A DNA stretch of 64,000 nucleotides from Photobacterium gaetbulicola Gung47. GTDB taxonomy: Bacteria; Pseudomonadota; Gammaproteobacteria; Enterobacterales; Vibrionaceae. Every line of letters begins with the position of its first letter. The first letter of the stretch is position 1. This document shows, in pieces, positions 46,626 through 54,581 of this stretch. The notes beneath the pieces are model-generated. The model was not told the DNA's origin, made no database searches, and saw nothing but the letters and a program-made list of their open reading frames with translations. The stretch is from contig CP005974.1 in assembly GCA_000940995.1 (NCBI GenBank), positions 2,666,001 to 2,730,000 on the forward strand, in the 5' to 3' direction. The position numbers and the translations under genes were made by a program.

Positions 46626-46973
46626 AACTTTCCCTCAATACGATATCCTTATTCAGCCAGCCAATTATTAAATCCAGTCTTCATCATCTTTTTTATTTAA
46701 TCATAGTGTAGTTTAATTTTTCGATGGTAAATACATCTTGCCTCTGCATTTATTTTTCCCATAAAAATAAAAAGTGATCCATATTAAACTTTTTGCATTT
46801 AACACAAGACAAGAACTCAGACCAGTGTAAATATGTATTGGTTAAAGGAATACAGCATTTCTGAATTCATAAAACTTCACGGTTTTCTCTAGTCTATTTT
46901 GGATAACTAGAGTTTTCATCAATTATCACGGCACACGTATTGTGCTGGCTAGGAACAAGTAAAGGAACACATC
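46626..46973. other. Gene-free stretch upstream of the ACBP gene
   Basis: About 350 A/T-rich bases between the divergent GMC and ACBP genes. They should hold both promoters, but I could not single out convincing -35/-10 pairs. No gene is seen. Confidence 0.5.
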
Positions 46974-47240
46974 ATGGCAGATTTAAAAGCGAGTTTTGAG
47001 CAAGCTCAAATTGACGTTAAAGCACTGACTAAACGCCCTTCTAACGACGAGCTACTCGCACTCTACTCGCTGTTCAAGCAAGCAACTGAAGGTGACGTTA
47101 AAGGCAAACGTCCAGGCATGTTTGATTTCAAAGGCGGCGCTAAATACGACGCATGGGAAAAACTAAAAGGCATGGACGCTGAGACGGCAATGCAACAGTA
47201 CGTTGACAAAGTTAGCGAACTCGCTGCCGCTTACGCGTAA
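46974..47240 (+). CDS. Acyl-CoA-binding protein
   Basis: This 88-residue protein is the right size for the ACBP fold and shows the family blocks LLALYSLFKQATEGDV, KRPGMFDFKGGAKYDAWEKLKGM and MQQYVDKV. It would bind medium- to long-chain acyl-CoA in the cytoplasm. ACBP is universal in eukaryotes and patchy in bacteria. AAGGA lies 7 bases before the ATG. A terminator follows directly, so it is a single-gene unit. Wax ester synthase/DGAT is convergent next to it, suggesting that it supplies or buffers acyl-CoA for storage lipid. Confidence 0.95.
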   Translation: MADLKASFEQAQIDVKALTKRPSNDELLALYSLFKQATEGDVKGKRPGMFDFKGGAKYDAWEKLKGMDAETAMQQYVDKVSELAAAYA

Positions 47241-47270
47241 GCCCCAACATCTCGCTCCCAACGGAATCTT

Positions 47271-47297
47271 AAAGGTCGCTATGCGGCCTTTTTTTAT
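47271..47297 (+). terminator. Terminator of the ACBP gene
   Basis: AAAGGTCGC pairs with GCGGCCTTT (one G-U wobble) around a TAT loop, then seven T residues. Confidence 0.88.
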
Positions 47298-47322
47298 GGG
47301 CCGCAACTAGACACTCCCATAT

Positions 47323-47357
47323 AAAAAAGCTAGACCCGCATTTGCAGATCTAGCTTT
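47323..47357 (-). terminator. Terminator of the wax ester synthase gene
   Basis: AAAGCTAGA pairs with TCTAGCTTT around a 14-base loop. On the minus strand TTTTTATA follows the stem, ending the gene that stops at 47386. Confidence 0.8.
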
Positions 47358-47385
47358 AACTTCCGGTTTAGAGCTGTGTAAGTGA

Positions 47386-49065
47386 CTAGCTCACACTTTT
47401 GGCTTGCCCGACTTTGAGGTCTTCTACCGCTGCTTGATCGAGTTCATCTTGGTTTTTAGCCGGTGTTTCCGGATCAATTTCGACGGTTGCCGATAACATT
47501 TCGGTTAACCTTGCCAACTGCTTTTCAAGTTGTTCAACTTTACGTTGCTTCTCCTGATAGAGCCTCTCAAACTCGTCATCTTCCGGCGTTAGTGATCCCT
47601 GTGCCGCTTCTACTGCTAATTCAACCGCCAATGACTCATCATGCTGGTAACCCAACTGCTCGGCGACAGCCTGCGCCGCGGTTTCCATCACTTCCTGCTC
47701 AATCTCGGCAAACGCATCGCACATGTAGTCAGTGATCACTTCAAAGCCCGGCAGGGACTGGTTACATGCCACCAAGGAGAAGTACATGGTATCGGCATTA
47801 CTGAAGAAGGTGATATTCAGGGTCTGGCCTGGCATCAACAACGAAACAGGATACTGCTCACGCACCTTAGCGCCCATGAAGTAAAGCTCTTCTTTAGCCC
47901 CCGGCACATTGGAGATAAGAAGGTTACTGGCTGGCGGAATATAGTTATTCAAGCCAAATTTGCCGCTGAACAATGAGACACCGTTTACCAGCAACGAGTA
48001 GTTGATATAAGCATCCGGTGAAATATTCAGGGCTTCGTTTTTCAGATCCGTTGTCGCGTGCTGGATAGACTCAAGACGCTGTAACGGCGATAGCCCCTGC
48101 CTGCCCAACTCAACATGACCAATCGACATCTTATTGCCTGATTTACCCTCATCCCCTTTCGCTCGCAGGTTGATTGGCATCATGGCAACCAATGGCTTGC
48201 GAATTGGAATTGCACGGTCATTCAGGTAACGGTTCAACGCAATATCACTGATGGTGAACAAGATGTCATTCATCGATGCACCGGTGATACGACTGATGTG
48301 CTTGAGCTGCGAGATAGAGAAATGACCAAGACTCACGGCACGGCTACGCTTGGGGCTCAAGTTGAACGGCGTCTTCGGTGCCGTAAACGGTACCTTCAAG
48401 TCGCAATCGGCCAAGTTAACCGCTTTTAGTGCCAGTTTACTACCTAAGCGGAACATCGATGGGATAAGTGAAATCTGTTTGGTGGCAGCTACGGCCGTTT
48501 TCATTACCATTTCGGTAAGATGGGATTCCTCACGGCGTTGGCGCGATGTCTTTCTCAAATCACATTGCCAGATTGGCTTGCTGAATGATTCTTCAACTGA
48601 AGTGGCACAACTCTGGGTAAAGATCTTGCTGGCTCTTACACCGTCAGCCATTGAGTGGTGGATTTTCAACACCAACGCCACCCGGTTATTTTCCAGTCCA
48701 CCAATCACCCAGACTTCCCACATCGGACGGCTGCGATCTAGCACTTGACTGTGCAGGCGGCCAACAACCTGCTGCAGCTGCTGCTCGTTGCCTGGTGATG
48801 GGAGCATGGTAATACGGAGATGATCTTCCAAGTTAACATTGCTGACTGTGGTCCAGCTAGGGCGACCGGTCAAAGACCAGTTCAGCTTCCAGTTAAATGG
48901 CGGCACCATTTCCGGTTGTTGCAAAAAGCTGGCGTATAGCTCTTGGGCGTAAGTCCCTGCATGCTCCTCCGGCGGGTCAAGAATAACCAAACCAGTAACA
49001 TGCATTGGGGTTTTTGCCGTTTCAAAGGCAATAAAGCTGAAATCCAGCAGAGACAAACTCGGCAT
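47386..49065 (-). CDS. Wax ester synthase/diacylglycerol acyltransferase (WS/DGAT)
   Basis: This protein of about 559 residues makes wax esters or triacylglycerol from acyl-CoA and a fatty alcohol or diacylglycerol. The catalytic HHxxxDG motif is intact in KIHHSMADGVRAS (His136, His137, Asp141). The opening SLLDFSFIAFETAKTPMHV and the later MMPINLRAKG and GNKMS also match. The C-terminal 100 residues are acidic and coiled-coil-like (RLYQEKQRKVEQLEKQLARL). The start is placed at the ATG at 49065, with AAGGAA about 7 bases upstream; a longer frame to 49116 adds a hydrophilic leader. The neighbours are the phasin-like gene upstream and ACBP. Confidence 0.93.
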   Translation of the reverse strand: MPSLSLLDFSFIAFETAKTPMHVTGLVILDPPEEHAGTYAQELYASFLQQPEMVPPFNWKLNWSLTGRPSWTTVSNVNLEDHLRITMLPSPGNEQQLQQVVGRLHSQVLDRSRPMWEVWVIGGLENNRVALVLKIHHSMADGVRASKIFTQSCATSVEESFSKPIWQCDLRKTSRQRREESHLTEMVMKTAVAATKQISLIPSMFRLGSKLALKAVNLADCDLKVPFTAPKTPFNLSPKRSRAVSLGHFSISQLKHISRITGASMNDILFTISDIALNRYLNDRAIPIRKPLVAMMPINLRAKGDEGKSGNKMSIGHVELGRQGLSPLQRLESIQHATTDLKNEALNISPDAYINYSLLVNGVSLFSGKFGLNNYIPPASNLLISNVPGAKEELYFMGAKVREQYPVSLLMPGQTLNITFFSNADTMYFSLVACNQSLPGFEVITDYMCDAFAEIEQEVMETAAQAVAEQLGYQHDESLAVELAVEAAQGSLTPEDDEFERLYQEKQRKVEQLEKQLARLTEMLSATVEIDPETPAKNQDELDQAAVEDLKVGQAKSVS

Positions 49066-49191
49066 AAATCTATTCCTTTTTTGCGGTGTGGCATGGTCTG
49101 GTTGGTAGCAGTGCATGAGGTATTATGCTGGTACGCTTACCACCAACCAAGGTCTGTCCCTTTGCCATTGTCGCTTAATGTGTACAGTCCG

Positions 49192-49551
49192 TTACTTTGC
49201 AGCTAGTTTTTCTACCATCTCTTGTAGATGGTCAACTTTCTGCTCAAAGTTGCTCAAGCGATCGCGGTCGATCCCGCAAGTTGCGTTGAAAGCCTGGTTG
49301 AATTGCGATTCCGCTTGGCCAAACAGACCACGCTTGCTCTCTTGAATTCGCTCAACCATTTCAGTTTCCACTTCGCTGCCTTTAGAAACCAAATCCTGGA
49401 TTTGCTTGGTCACCATATGCTGCGCCATACCAACCTGCTCGGTACCTTTGCTGTAGGCACCAAGGCCAGCCCAAATCACAGTACGAACAGAAGACTCACC
49501 CATCTGGGTGGCTGATTTCACACTACCAATAAGTTTTTTAGGGTTAATCAT
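49192..49551 (-). CDS. Phasin-like granule-associated protein
   Basis: This 119-residue amphipathic helical protein has a short hydrophobic middle (VIWAGLGAYSKGTEQVG) and a heptad-rich C-terminal half (LSNFEQKVDHLQEMVEKLAAK). The pattern is that of polyhydroxyalkanoate granule-associated phasins (PhaF/PhaI type). No PHA synthase is in the window. It lies 126 bases upstream of WS/DGAT on the same strand, so it may coat neutral-lipid bodies. Some phasin-like proteins serve other roles, so the function is tentative. Confidence 0.7.
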   Translation of the reverse strand: MINPKKLIGSVKSATQMGESSVRTVIWAGLGAYSKGTEQVGMAQHMVTKQIQDLVSKGSEVETEMVERIQESKRGLFGQAESQFNQAFNATCGIDRDRLSNFEQKVDHLQEMVEKLAAK

Positions 49552-49784
49552 CGCTTTATCCTCGATAAATCAATTCGATACTTAAACCCTACCAACTAGA
49601 ATTAGATCAATCTTTCTAATTCAACCAAGGAATTGGTAAGCAGCTCACACAACGTCTCGGTCATAAAGACCACTAACACGAACACCTGCAGGCACATTAG
49701 CAATGCTCACTGCGCATATGCGTGACAAATGTCCCAAAACCGCATAGTCGCCAGATTTTGGGGCCTTTTTGTCCAAAAATAGAG

Positions 49785-49801
49785 TGAACGCTCTAAGTTC
49801 A
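49785..49801. promoter_or_regulatory. Candidate operator between the phasin-like and acetyl-CoA hydrolase genes
   Basis: TGAAC and GTTCA are separated by 7 bases, 67 bases before the start at 49868. This is the only clear symmetric element in the 316-base gene-free stretch between the divergent genes (49552-49867). A regulator cannot be named. Confidence 0.35.
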
Positions 49802-49867
49802 GGGGTAACAATGGGGGGATAACAACAATAAGAACTCATATGAATAATATCGAACAAGGAATGCACT

Positions 49868-52105
49868 ATGTCAGTTTTAGAAATCGTAGATTCATCATAC
49901 CCTGCTCCTGAAACATCTGACCTCTCAGTGAAAGCTCCCGCTACCGTTGTTGCCACTGCCGATGAACTGGTTGATCAGATCATTGCTAGCGTAGGCAAAA
50001 ATATTGTTCTCGGTGCGCCGCTCGCCATCGGTAAACCGGTAAGCTTTGTGAATGCGCTATACCAACGGGCCAAAAAAGATCCCAGCATCAACCTGCGGAT
50101 CGAAACCGGGATCACCTTAGAAAAACCGGTCGGCAAAAGTAAAATCGAACGTGGCTTCCTCGAACCTTTCGTTGCCCGTGAATTCGCCGATGTGCCTGAT
50201 ATCGACTACATCATGGACCTTCGTGCAGGCAAAGTGCCGAGCAACATAACAATCAGTGAGTTTTTCTTTAAAGCCGGCAGCTTTATGAACTCACCACAGC
50301 AGCAAAACTACACCTCAACCAATTACACCCATGCCGTGCGTGATCTGCTGGATAAAGGGGTGAACGTCATTGGCCAGTTGGTTGCTGCACGTACTATTGA
50401 TGGTGTCACCACCTACAGCTTATGCAGTAACTCGGATCTCGCACTCGACTTCGCCATTGAGATCGAGAAACAGAGAGCACAAGGTCGGCATATCACTATC
50501 CTCGGCGAAGTAAACAGCAACATGCCATTTATGCAAAACCATGCTGAGGTGGCAAGCACGGAATTTGATTTCATCCTGGACGGCAACAGCCAGCCGGATC
50601 ACAAAGACTACCAGCTATTTGCGGCCCCTCACGCCAGTATCTCGGCTGAAGATCATATGATTGGCCTCTATTCCAGTGCCCTGATCAAAGACGGCGGTAC
50701 CCTTCAGGTCGGCATTGGCTCGCTCAGTAGTGCCCTGAGCTACAGCACCTTGGTCCGCCACCAGCAAAATCGCATTTATACCAAGATGCTGTCTGAGCTG
50801 AACATCTACGAAAAATTCCCTATCTGCAAGGAAGTAGGTGATACCGGCACATTTGAGCAAGGTCTCTACGGCTGTAGCGAATTGATGGTGGACGGCTTTG
50901 TTCATCTGTACCGAGCAGGTATCTTGAAGCGTGAAGTGTTTGAGGATCTCACGATTCAGCGACTCCTTAACGACGGTCTGATCAATCACGAAGTGTCTGT
51001 TATGACACTGCTGGCATTGTTAGAGCGCCAAGCCATTTCCGCTGAACTAACCGCCTCTGATGTCTCTTACCTCAAGCGCTTCGGCATTTTCAACGACAAG
51101 GTCGACTATGTTGATGGCAAGTTGGTCACCTCAGAGGGCACCAGCAAAGCCAATATCCAAGACAAAGATGCCCTTGAGTGGATCGCCAAGTACGCACTCG
51201 GCCTACGCCTGAAAGGCGGTACGGTGATGCATGGTGCCTTCTTCATCGGTCCGAAAGATTTCTACCAGGAGCTAAACAACTTTAGCCAGGAAGATCATGA
51301 CAAGTTCTGCATGACCAGCGTAAATTACGTCAATGACCTTTACGATCACTTCCTTGGCAGCCAGCAATTGAAGCAAGCACAGCGCCAACATGCCCGCTTC
51401 ATGAACTCAGGTATGATGGTCACCCTCGATGGCTCTGTTGTCTCGGATGCCCTGGAAAACGGACAAGTCGTCAGCGGTGTTGGCGGGCAGTACAACTTTG
51501 TCGCCCAGTCGGGACAAATGCGTGACTCTCGCTCAATCATCAAGATCCGCAGCTGCTCATTCCGCAAAGGTAAGCTACGTTCCAATATCTTGTTTAATTA
51601 CGGCCACAACACCATACCTCGCCAGTTACGCGACATTGTTGTCACCGAGTACGGTGTTGCGAATCTGCGCAGTAAACCGGATCATGTTGTCTACACCGAA
51701 CTCATTAAGATTGCGGACTCACGTTTCCAGCAGCAGTTGCTTGATGAAGCTAAAGCCGCGGGCAAAGTGGCCAAGGATTACCAAATCCCGAAAGAGTATG
51801 CCAACAATACCCCAGAGGCAATCCAGGCCTTCTACAAGAAGTACACCGACCAGGGTATTTTCGGTCCATTCCCATTCGGCTGCAGCTTTACCGACCAAGA
51901 GCTGAAACTGGGCAAGGCACTGAAGGCGCTGAAAGCCAAGTGTGCAACGCCAACTGGCAAGCTAAAAGCTATTGCCCAATCATTGTCTGCACCGAAACCA
52001 GACCATGATATCGATATTCTGCTTAAGCGTGTTGGTCTCGACAAGCCAGAGAACCTTGAAGAAAAAATTACGCGCAAGTTAGTGATCGCTGAACTCGTTA
52101 AGTGA
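49868..52105 (+). CDS. Acetyl-CoA hydrolase/transferase family protein
   Basis: This protein of 745 residues belongs to the CoA-transferase family I fold (acetyl-CoA hydrolase/4-hydroxybutyrate CoA-transferase type). Features include LGAPLAIGKPVSFVNALY, ALIKDGGTLQVGIGSLSSAL, GTVMHGAFFIGP, DGSVVSDALENGQVVSGVGGQYNFVAQ and DIVVTEYGVANLRSK, the last being the conserved C-terminal block. It is longer than the usual 430-640 residues, with an insertion and a Lys-rich tail. It would move CoA between acetate and other short acids or hydrolyse acetyl-CoA. AAGGA lies 8 bases before the ATG, and two hairpins follow the stop. Confidence 0.88.
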   Translation: MSVLEIVDSSYPAPETSDLSVKAPATVVATADELVDQIIASVGKNIVLGAPLAIGKPVSFVNALYQRAKKDPSINLRIETGITLEKPVGKSKIERGFLEPFVAREFADVPDIDYIMDLRAGKVPSNITISEFFFKAGSFMNSPQQQNYTSTNYTHAVRDLLDKGVNVIGQLVAARTIDGVTTYSLCSNSDLALDFAIEIEKQRAQGRHITILGEVNSNMPFMQNHAEVASTEFDFILDGNSQPDHKDYQLFAAPHASISAEDHMIGLYSSALIKDGGTLQVGIGSLSSALSYSTLVRHQQNRIYTKMLSELNIYEKFPICKEVGDTGTFEQGLYGCSELMVDGFVHLYRAGILKREVFEDLTIQRLLNDGLINHEVSVMTLLALLERQAISAELTASDVSYLKRFGIFNDKVDYVDGKLVTSEGTSKANIQDKDALEWIAKYALGLRLKGGTVMHGAFFIGPKDFYQELNNFSQEDHDKFCMTSVNYVNDLYDHFLGSQQLKQAQRQHARFMNSGMMVTLDGSVVSDALENGQVVSGVGGQYNFVAQSGQMRDSRSIIKIRSCSFRKGKLRSNILFNYGHNTIPRQLRDIVVTEYGVANLRSKPDHVVYTELIKIADSRFQQQLLDEAKAAGKVAKDYQIPKEYANNTPEAIQAFYKKYTDQGIFGPFPFGCSFTDQELKLGKALKALKAKCATPTGKLKAIAQSLSAPKPDHDIDILLKRVGLDKPENLEEKITRKLVIAELVK

Positions 52106-52123
52106 TCAACGCGTTATTAATAG

Positions 52124-52178
52124 CTGGGCCGCGGATGGCCCAGTTTGTTTATGCCCGGGTAACTTCTAGTTACCTGGG
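52124..52178 (+). terminator. Tandem hairpins after the acetyl-CoA hydrolase gene
   Basis: CTGGGCC/GGCCCAG (52124-52143) is followed by TTTGTTTAT. A second stem, CCCGGGTAACT with AGTTACCTGGG around a TCT loop (52154-52178), comes next and is followed by TTGATTT. The first acts as terminator; the second could also sit in the leader of the small gene at 52205. Confidence 0.7.
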
Positions 52179-52204
52179 TTGATTTGAAAGCAATGAGGTA
52201 ATCT

Positions 52205-52348
52205 ATGTCGAAGAAGAGCAAGGAAATGGCGCTGTGCCCATACGCAGCCGTTTGGGGGTGCCCGAAATGTCCGGTAAAAAAAATCTGCCCAGGTAAAACC
52301 ACCATTGGCGATCAACCCATAAAACGTAAACAAGAAGCAAGCAAGTAA
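52205..52348 (+). CDS. 47-residue Cys-rich small protein
   Basis: This short frame encodes 47 residues: a basic N-terminus (MSKKSKEMA), then LCPYAAVWGCPKCPVKKICPG with four cysteines in CxxxxxxxCxxC and one more, and a basic tail ending KRKQEASK. GAGGT stands 5 bases before the ATG. A hairpin ends upstream of it and a 12-base stem-loop lies right after it, so it looks like a self-contained unit. The cysteine spacing suggests a zinc or iron-sulfur site. I do not recognise a named family. Confidence 0.65.
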   Translation: MSKKSKEMALCPYAAVWGCPKCPVKKICPGKTTIGDQPIKRKQEASK

Positions 52349-52361
52349 CCCGCAATCTGAT

Positions 52362-52391
52362 CCCCAGATGGTGCCCTACCACCATCTGGGG
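52362..52391 (+). terminator. Terminator after the small Cys-rich gene
   Basis: CCCCAGATGGTG pairs perfectly with CACCATCTGGGG (12 bases) around CCCTAC. Only TTCTC follows, so the T tract is weak. Confidence 0.65.
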
Positions 52392-52609
52392 TTCTCCCAG
52401 CATTTCATGCAGCCTCATTCATACACATTCGTCTTTCTACACTTTCTCACGAAACCTGTCTCAACGATTGTAAAGTGCTAAAACTCTTGTTGTTTCTTCT
52501 AGCACATCATCTCCACTGCTGACTATGATTAAAATAAATCCACCGTCATAGCATTAAAATCGCACCAACTAAAGTCGCAACGGTGGGTAACCAGTGTGGG
52601 GGAGAAGCT

Positions 52610-53215
52610 ATGGAAATGATGAAAGCCATTCTGTTTGGCGTTATCTTGTCATTGACTGTTGGGCCAATAGCCATTTTGGTACTTAACAACGGTATGCACC
52701 ATGGCTATATGGCAGCAGTGCGGAGTGCTGCGGGTGCTGCATTAGCTGACTATTGCTATGCCTTAGTAAGCTTCGTAACCAGCAGCTTATTGATCAACAA
52801 TCTCGACCAGTACCACTACCAAATCATCCTGCTCTCCTCTTGGGTACTCATTTTCATGGGCTTTTATATGATGTTCAATGCCATGAAAAATACCAAACTC
52901 CTTGCAAGGGTACAGCGCCCGGCAAAGAAATTAGGTTTTCGCTCGGCCTTTTACCTGACACTCGCCAACCCGATTGCCATCATTGCACTCTCCGCATTTA
53001 TCGGCCATTCCACTGAGCATGTGGATTTATTGTTTGCCATGCAACTTGCTGGAGCAGTGTTCGTGGGGAGTTTAATTATTCAGTGCCTGCTTGCCCTTTC
53101 CGGCTTTGCACTGAAAGATGACGACAGCATCACCTTTCCCTTCTATTTGCAATTGCTCGGCGGCTTGCTGATTTGTCTATTCGGGGTAAATAACTTTATT
53201 GAGCTTGCCGGATGA
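52610..53215 (+). CDS. LysE family exporter
   Basis: This membrane protein of about 201 residues has around six hydrophobic helices and the LysE/RhtB opening (ILFGVILSLTVGPIAILVLNNGMHHGY), in which the conserved Gly-Pro is visible. Family members export amino acids or related compounds. The start is the ATG at 52610, with GGGGGAG just upstream; a GTG at 52583 lies before that site. The stop is 12 bases before the tRNA-Cys terminator on the opposite strand. The substrate is unknown. Confidence 0.87.
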   Translation: MEMMKAILFGVILSLTVGPIAILVLNNGMHHGYMAAVRSAAGAALADYCYALVSFVTSSLLINNLDQYHYQIILLSSWVLIFMGFYMMFNAMKNTKLLARVQRPAKKLGFRSAFYLTLANPIAIIALSAFIGHSTEHVDLLFAMQLAGAVFVGSLIIQCLLALSGFALKDDDSITFPFYLQLLGGLLICLFGVNNFIELAG

Positions 53216-53220
53216 GCAGC

Positions 53221-53253
53221 AAAGAAAAAGGCCTAGCGTTAACGCTAGGCCTT
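53221..53253 (-). terminator. Terminator of the tRNA-Cys array
   Basis: AAGGCCTAGCG and CGCTAGGCCTT form an 11-base perfect stem around TTAA. On the minus strand TTTTTCTTT follows, downstream of the tRNA array. It may also stop the LysE transcript. Confidence 0.88.
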
Positions 53254-53259
53254 CAATGA

Positions 53260-53333
53260 TGGAGGCGCGTCCCGGAGTCGAACCGAGGTCCACGGATTTG
53301 CAATCCGCTGCATAGCCACTCTGCCAACGCGCC
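53260..53333 (-). tRNA. tRNA-Cys (GCA), copy 5 of the array in transcription order
   Basis: A 74-base cloverleaf: acceptor stem GGCGCGT/ACGCGCC, anticodon GCA in GGATTGCAAATCC, T-arm GGTTCGACTCC and encoded CCA. It is identical to the four other copies. Confidence 0.96.
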
Positions 53334-53416
53334 AAATTGTCCAAACGTACCTATTTAGCTATTACAATTAGGTCGCTTGCTTGGTTACTACCGCCAAAGG
53401 CACCAGAACCAAAATA

Positions 53417-53490
53417 TGGAGGCGCGTCCCGGAGTCGAACCGAGGTCCACGGATTTGCAATCCGCTGCATAGCCACTCTGCCAACGCGCC
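53417..53490 (-). tRNA. tRNA-Cys (GCA), copy 4
   Basis: The sequence is the same 74 bases as the other copies. It is separated from the neighbour by an 83-base spacer. Confidence 0.96.
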
Positions 53491-53573
53491 AAATTGTCCA
53501 AACGTACCTATTTAGCTATTACAATTAGGTCGCTTGCTTGGTTACTGCCGCCAAAGGCACCAGAACCAAAATA

Positions 53574-53647
53574 TGGAGGCGCGTCCCGGAGTCGAACCGA
53601 GGTCCACGGATTTGCAATCCGCTGCATAGCCACTCTGCCAACGCGCC
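53574..53647 (-). tRNA. tRNA-Cys (GCA), copy 3
   Basis: The same 74-base tRNA again, after another 83-base spacer almost identical to the one before it. Confidence 0.96.
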
Positions 53648-53732
53648 AAATTGTCTAAACGTACCTATTTAGCTATGACTATTAGGCCGCTTGTTTGGTT
53701 GCTGTCACCCAAAGGCACCAGAACCGAAAGTA

Positions 53733-53806
53733 TGGAGGCGCGTCCCGGAGTCGAACCGAGGTCCACGGATTTGCAATCCGCTGCATAGCCACTCTGCCAA
53801 CGCGCC
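53733..53806 (-). tRNA. tRNA-Cys (GCA), copy 2
   Basis: The same 74-base tRNA; its spacer (85 bases) has drifted at several positions from the first two. Confidence 0.96.
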
Positions 53807-53891
53807 AAATTGTTCAAACGTACCTATTTAGGTATTACTATTAGGTCGTTTGCTTGGTTGCTGTCGCCTTGAAGGCACCAGAACCCAAATA

Positions 53892-53965
53892 TGGAGGCGC
53901 GTCCCGGAGTCGAACCGAGGTCCACGGATTTGCAATCCGCTGCATAGCCACTCTGCCAACGCGCC
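53892..53965 (-). tRNA. tRNA-Cys (GCA), copy 1 (promoter-proximal)
   Basis: The same 74-base tRNA, first in transcription. Sequence upstream of it (53966 on) is no longer part of the repeat. Confidence 0.96.
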
Positions 53966-54158
53966 ATCAATTTTTTCATTACCGCTGAATTTCGGCCTGC
54001 GCCGCTGCGGTACGGAGGTGTAATTTACTGATTTTCTGGGATGAGTCAAACAAAAATACAAGAAGTTGCTTCAACTGGATAAATTCCAACACATCAAGCC
54101 AAAAAAACGGCCTTAATCGTATGGAATCCAATCAAATGCTTTTCTAAGCACAATAAAA

Positions 54159-54395
54159 CTAGAGCGCCTTAATCTCATTCTCTAATTGATAAGCTTCATC
54201 CGTGACCAACTTTTCCAGCACTTCAACACGTTTTTTCAGCTCGATAACGTCTGCCTCAAGTTTCTGTTGCGCTACAACTCCGGCACGCCCCTGCTGCTCC
54301 AGTTCCATTTTATGCATTCTTTCACGGTGGCTGAGTAACCGACGAATGACTTCGGTACCAAAAATAGCAACAAATATAACAATCACAATGTCCAT
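54159..54395 (-). CDS. PspB-like small membrane/coiled-coil protein
   Basis: This 78-residue protein has one N-terminal membrane helix (IVIVIFVAIFGTEVIRRLL) followed by a basic segment (SHRERMHKMELEQQG) and a coiled coil (LKKRVEVLEKLV). The layout matches phage-shock-protein-B-like proteins, but no pspA, pspC or pspF is beside it, so a Psp role is not shown. AAGGAGG lies 9 bases before the ATG. It stands alone between the tRNA array and the sugar-acid cluster. Confidence 0.7.
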   Translation of the reverse strand: MDIVIVIFVAIFGTEVIRRLLSHRERMHKMELEQQGRAGVVAQQKLEADVIELKKRVEVLEKLVTDEAYQLENEIKAL

Positions 54396-54520
54396 TTCAC
54401 GTTACCTCCTTTTGAGTTCCCAAAACCCACAGTACTCCCTTTGTTACCATCCTCAAGAGAAGCTGCATCATTTTGCTAAGTACGTTGTAAACATGGTTAT
54501 ATAAAGCGTTTTAGGTAATG

Positions 54521-54545
54521 AAAAGCCCACCAGTGGTGGGCTTTA
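54521..54545 (-). terminator. Terminator of the eda operon
   Basis: AAAGCCCACC pairs with GGTGGGCTTT around AGT. It lies downstream of eda on the minus strand and is followed there by TTCATT. Confidence 0.8.
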
Positions 54546-54581
54546 TGCATTGAGAACTTGTACGCGAGTAATTGTCAATTG

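Larger units (their letters stand above)
53260..53965 (-). repeat. Five-unit tandem repeat, tRNA-Cys plus spacer
   Basis: Unit starts lie 157, 157, 159 and 159 bases apart. The tRNA part is invariant, while the spacers differ by a few substitutions and small indels; units at 53334 and 53491 are nearly identical. This indicates array growth by unequal recombination, with selection on the tRNA. Confidence 0.93.

Noticed and set aside
49645..49956. A minus-strand frame of 103 residues over the start of the acetyl-CoA hydrolase gene
   Set aside because: It overlaps the certain N-terminus and promoter region of that gene and has no family features.
53260..53965. A regular repeat array with spacers that could look like CRISPR
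   Set aside because: The repeated 74-base part is a complete tRNA-Cys with CCA, and the spacers are nearly the same as each other, unlike CRISPR spacers.
54159..54395. A true phage shock operon gene pspB
   Set aside because: Only the size and layout agree; there is no pspA, pspC or pspF nearby.
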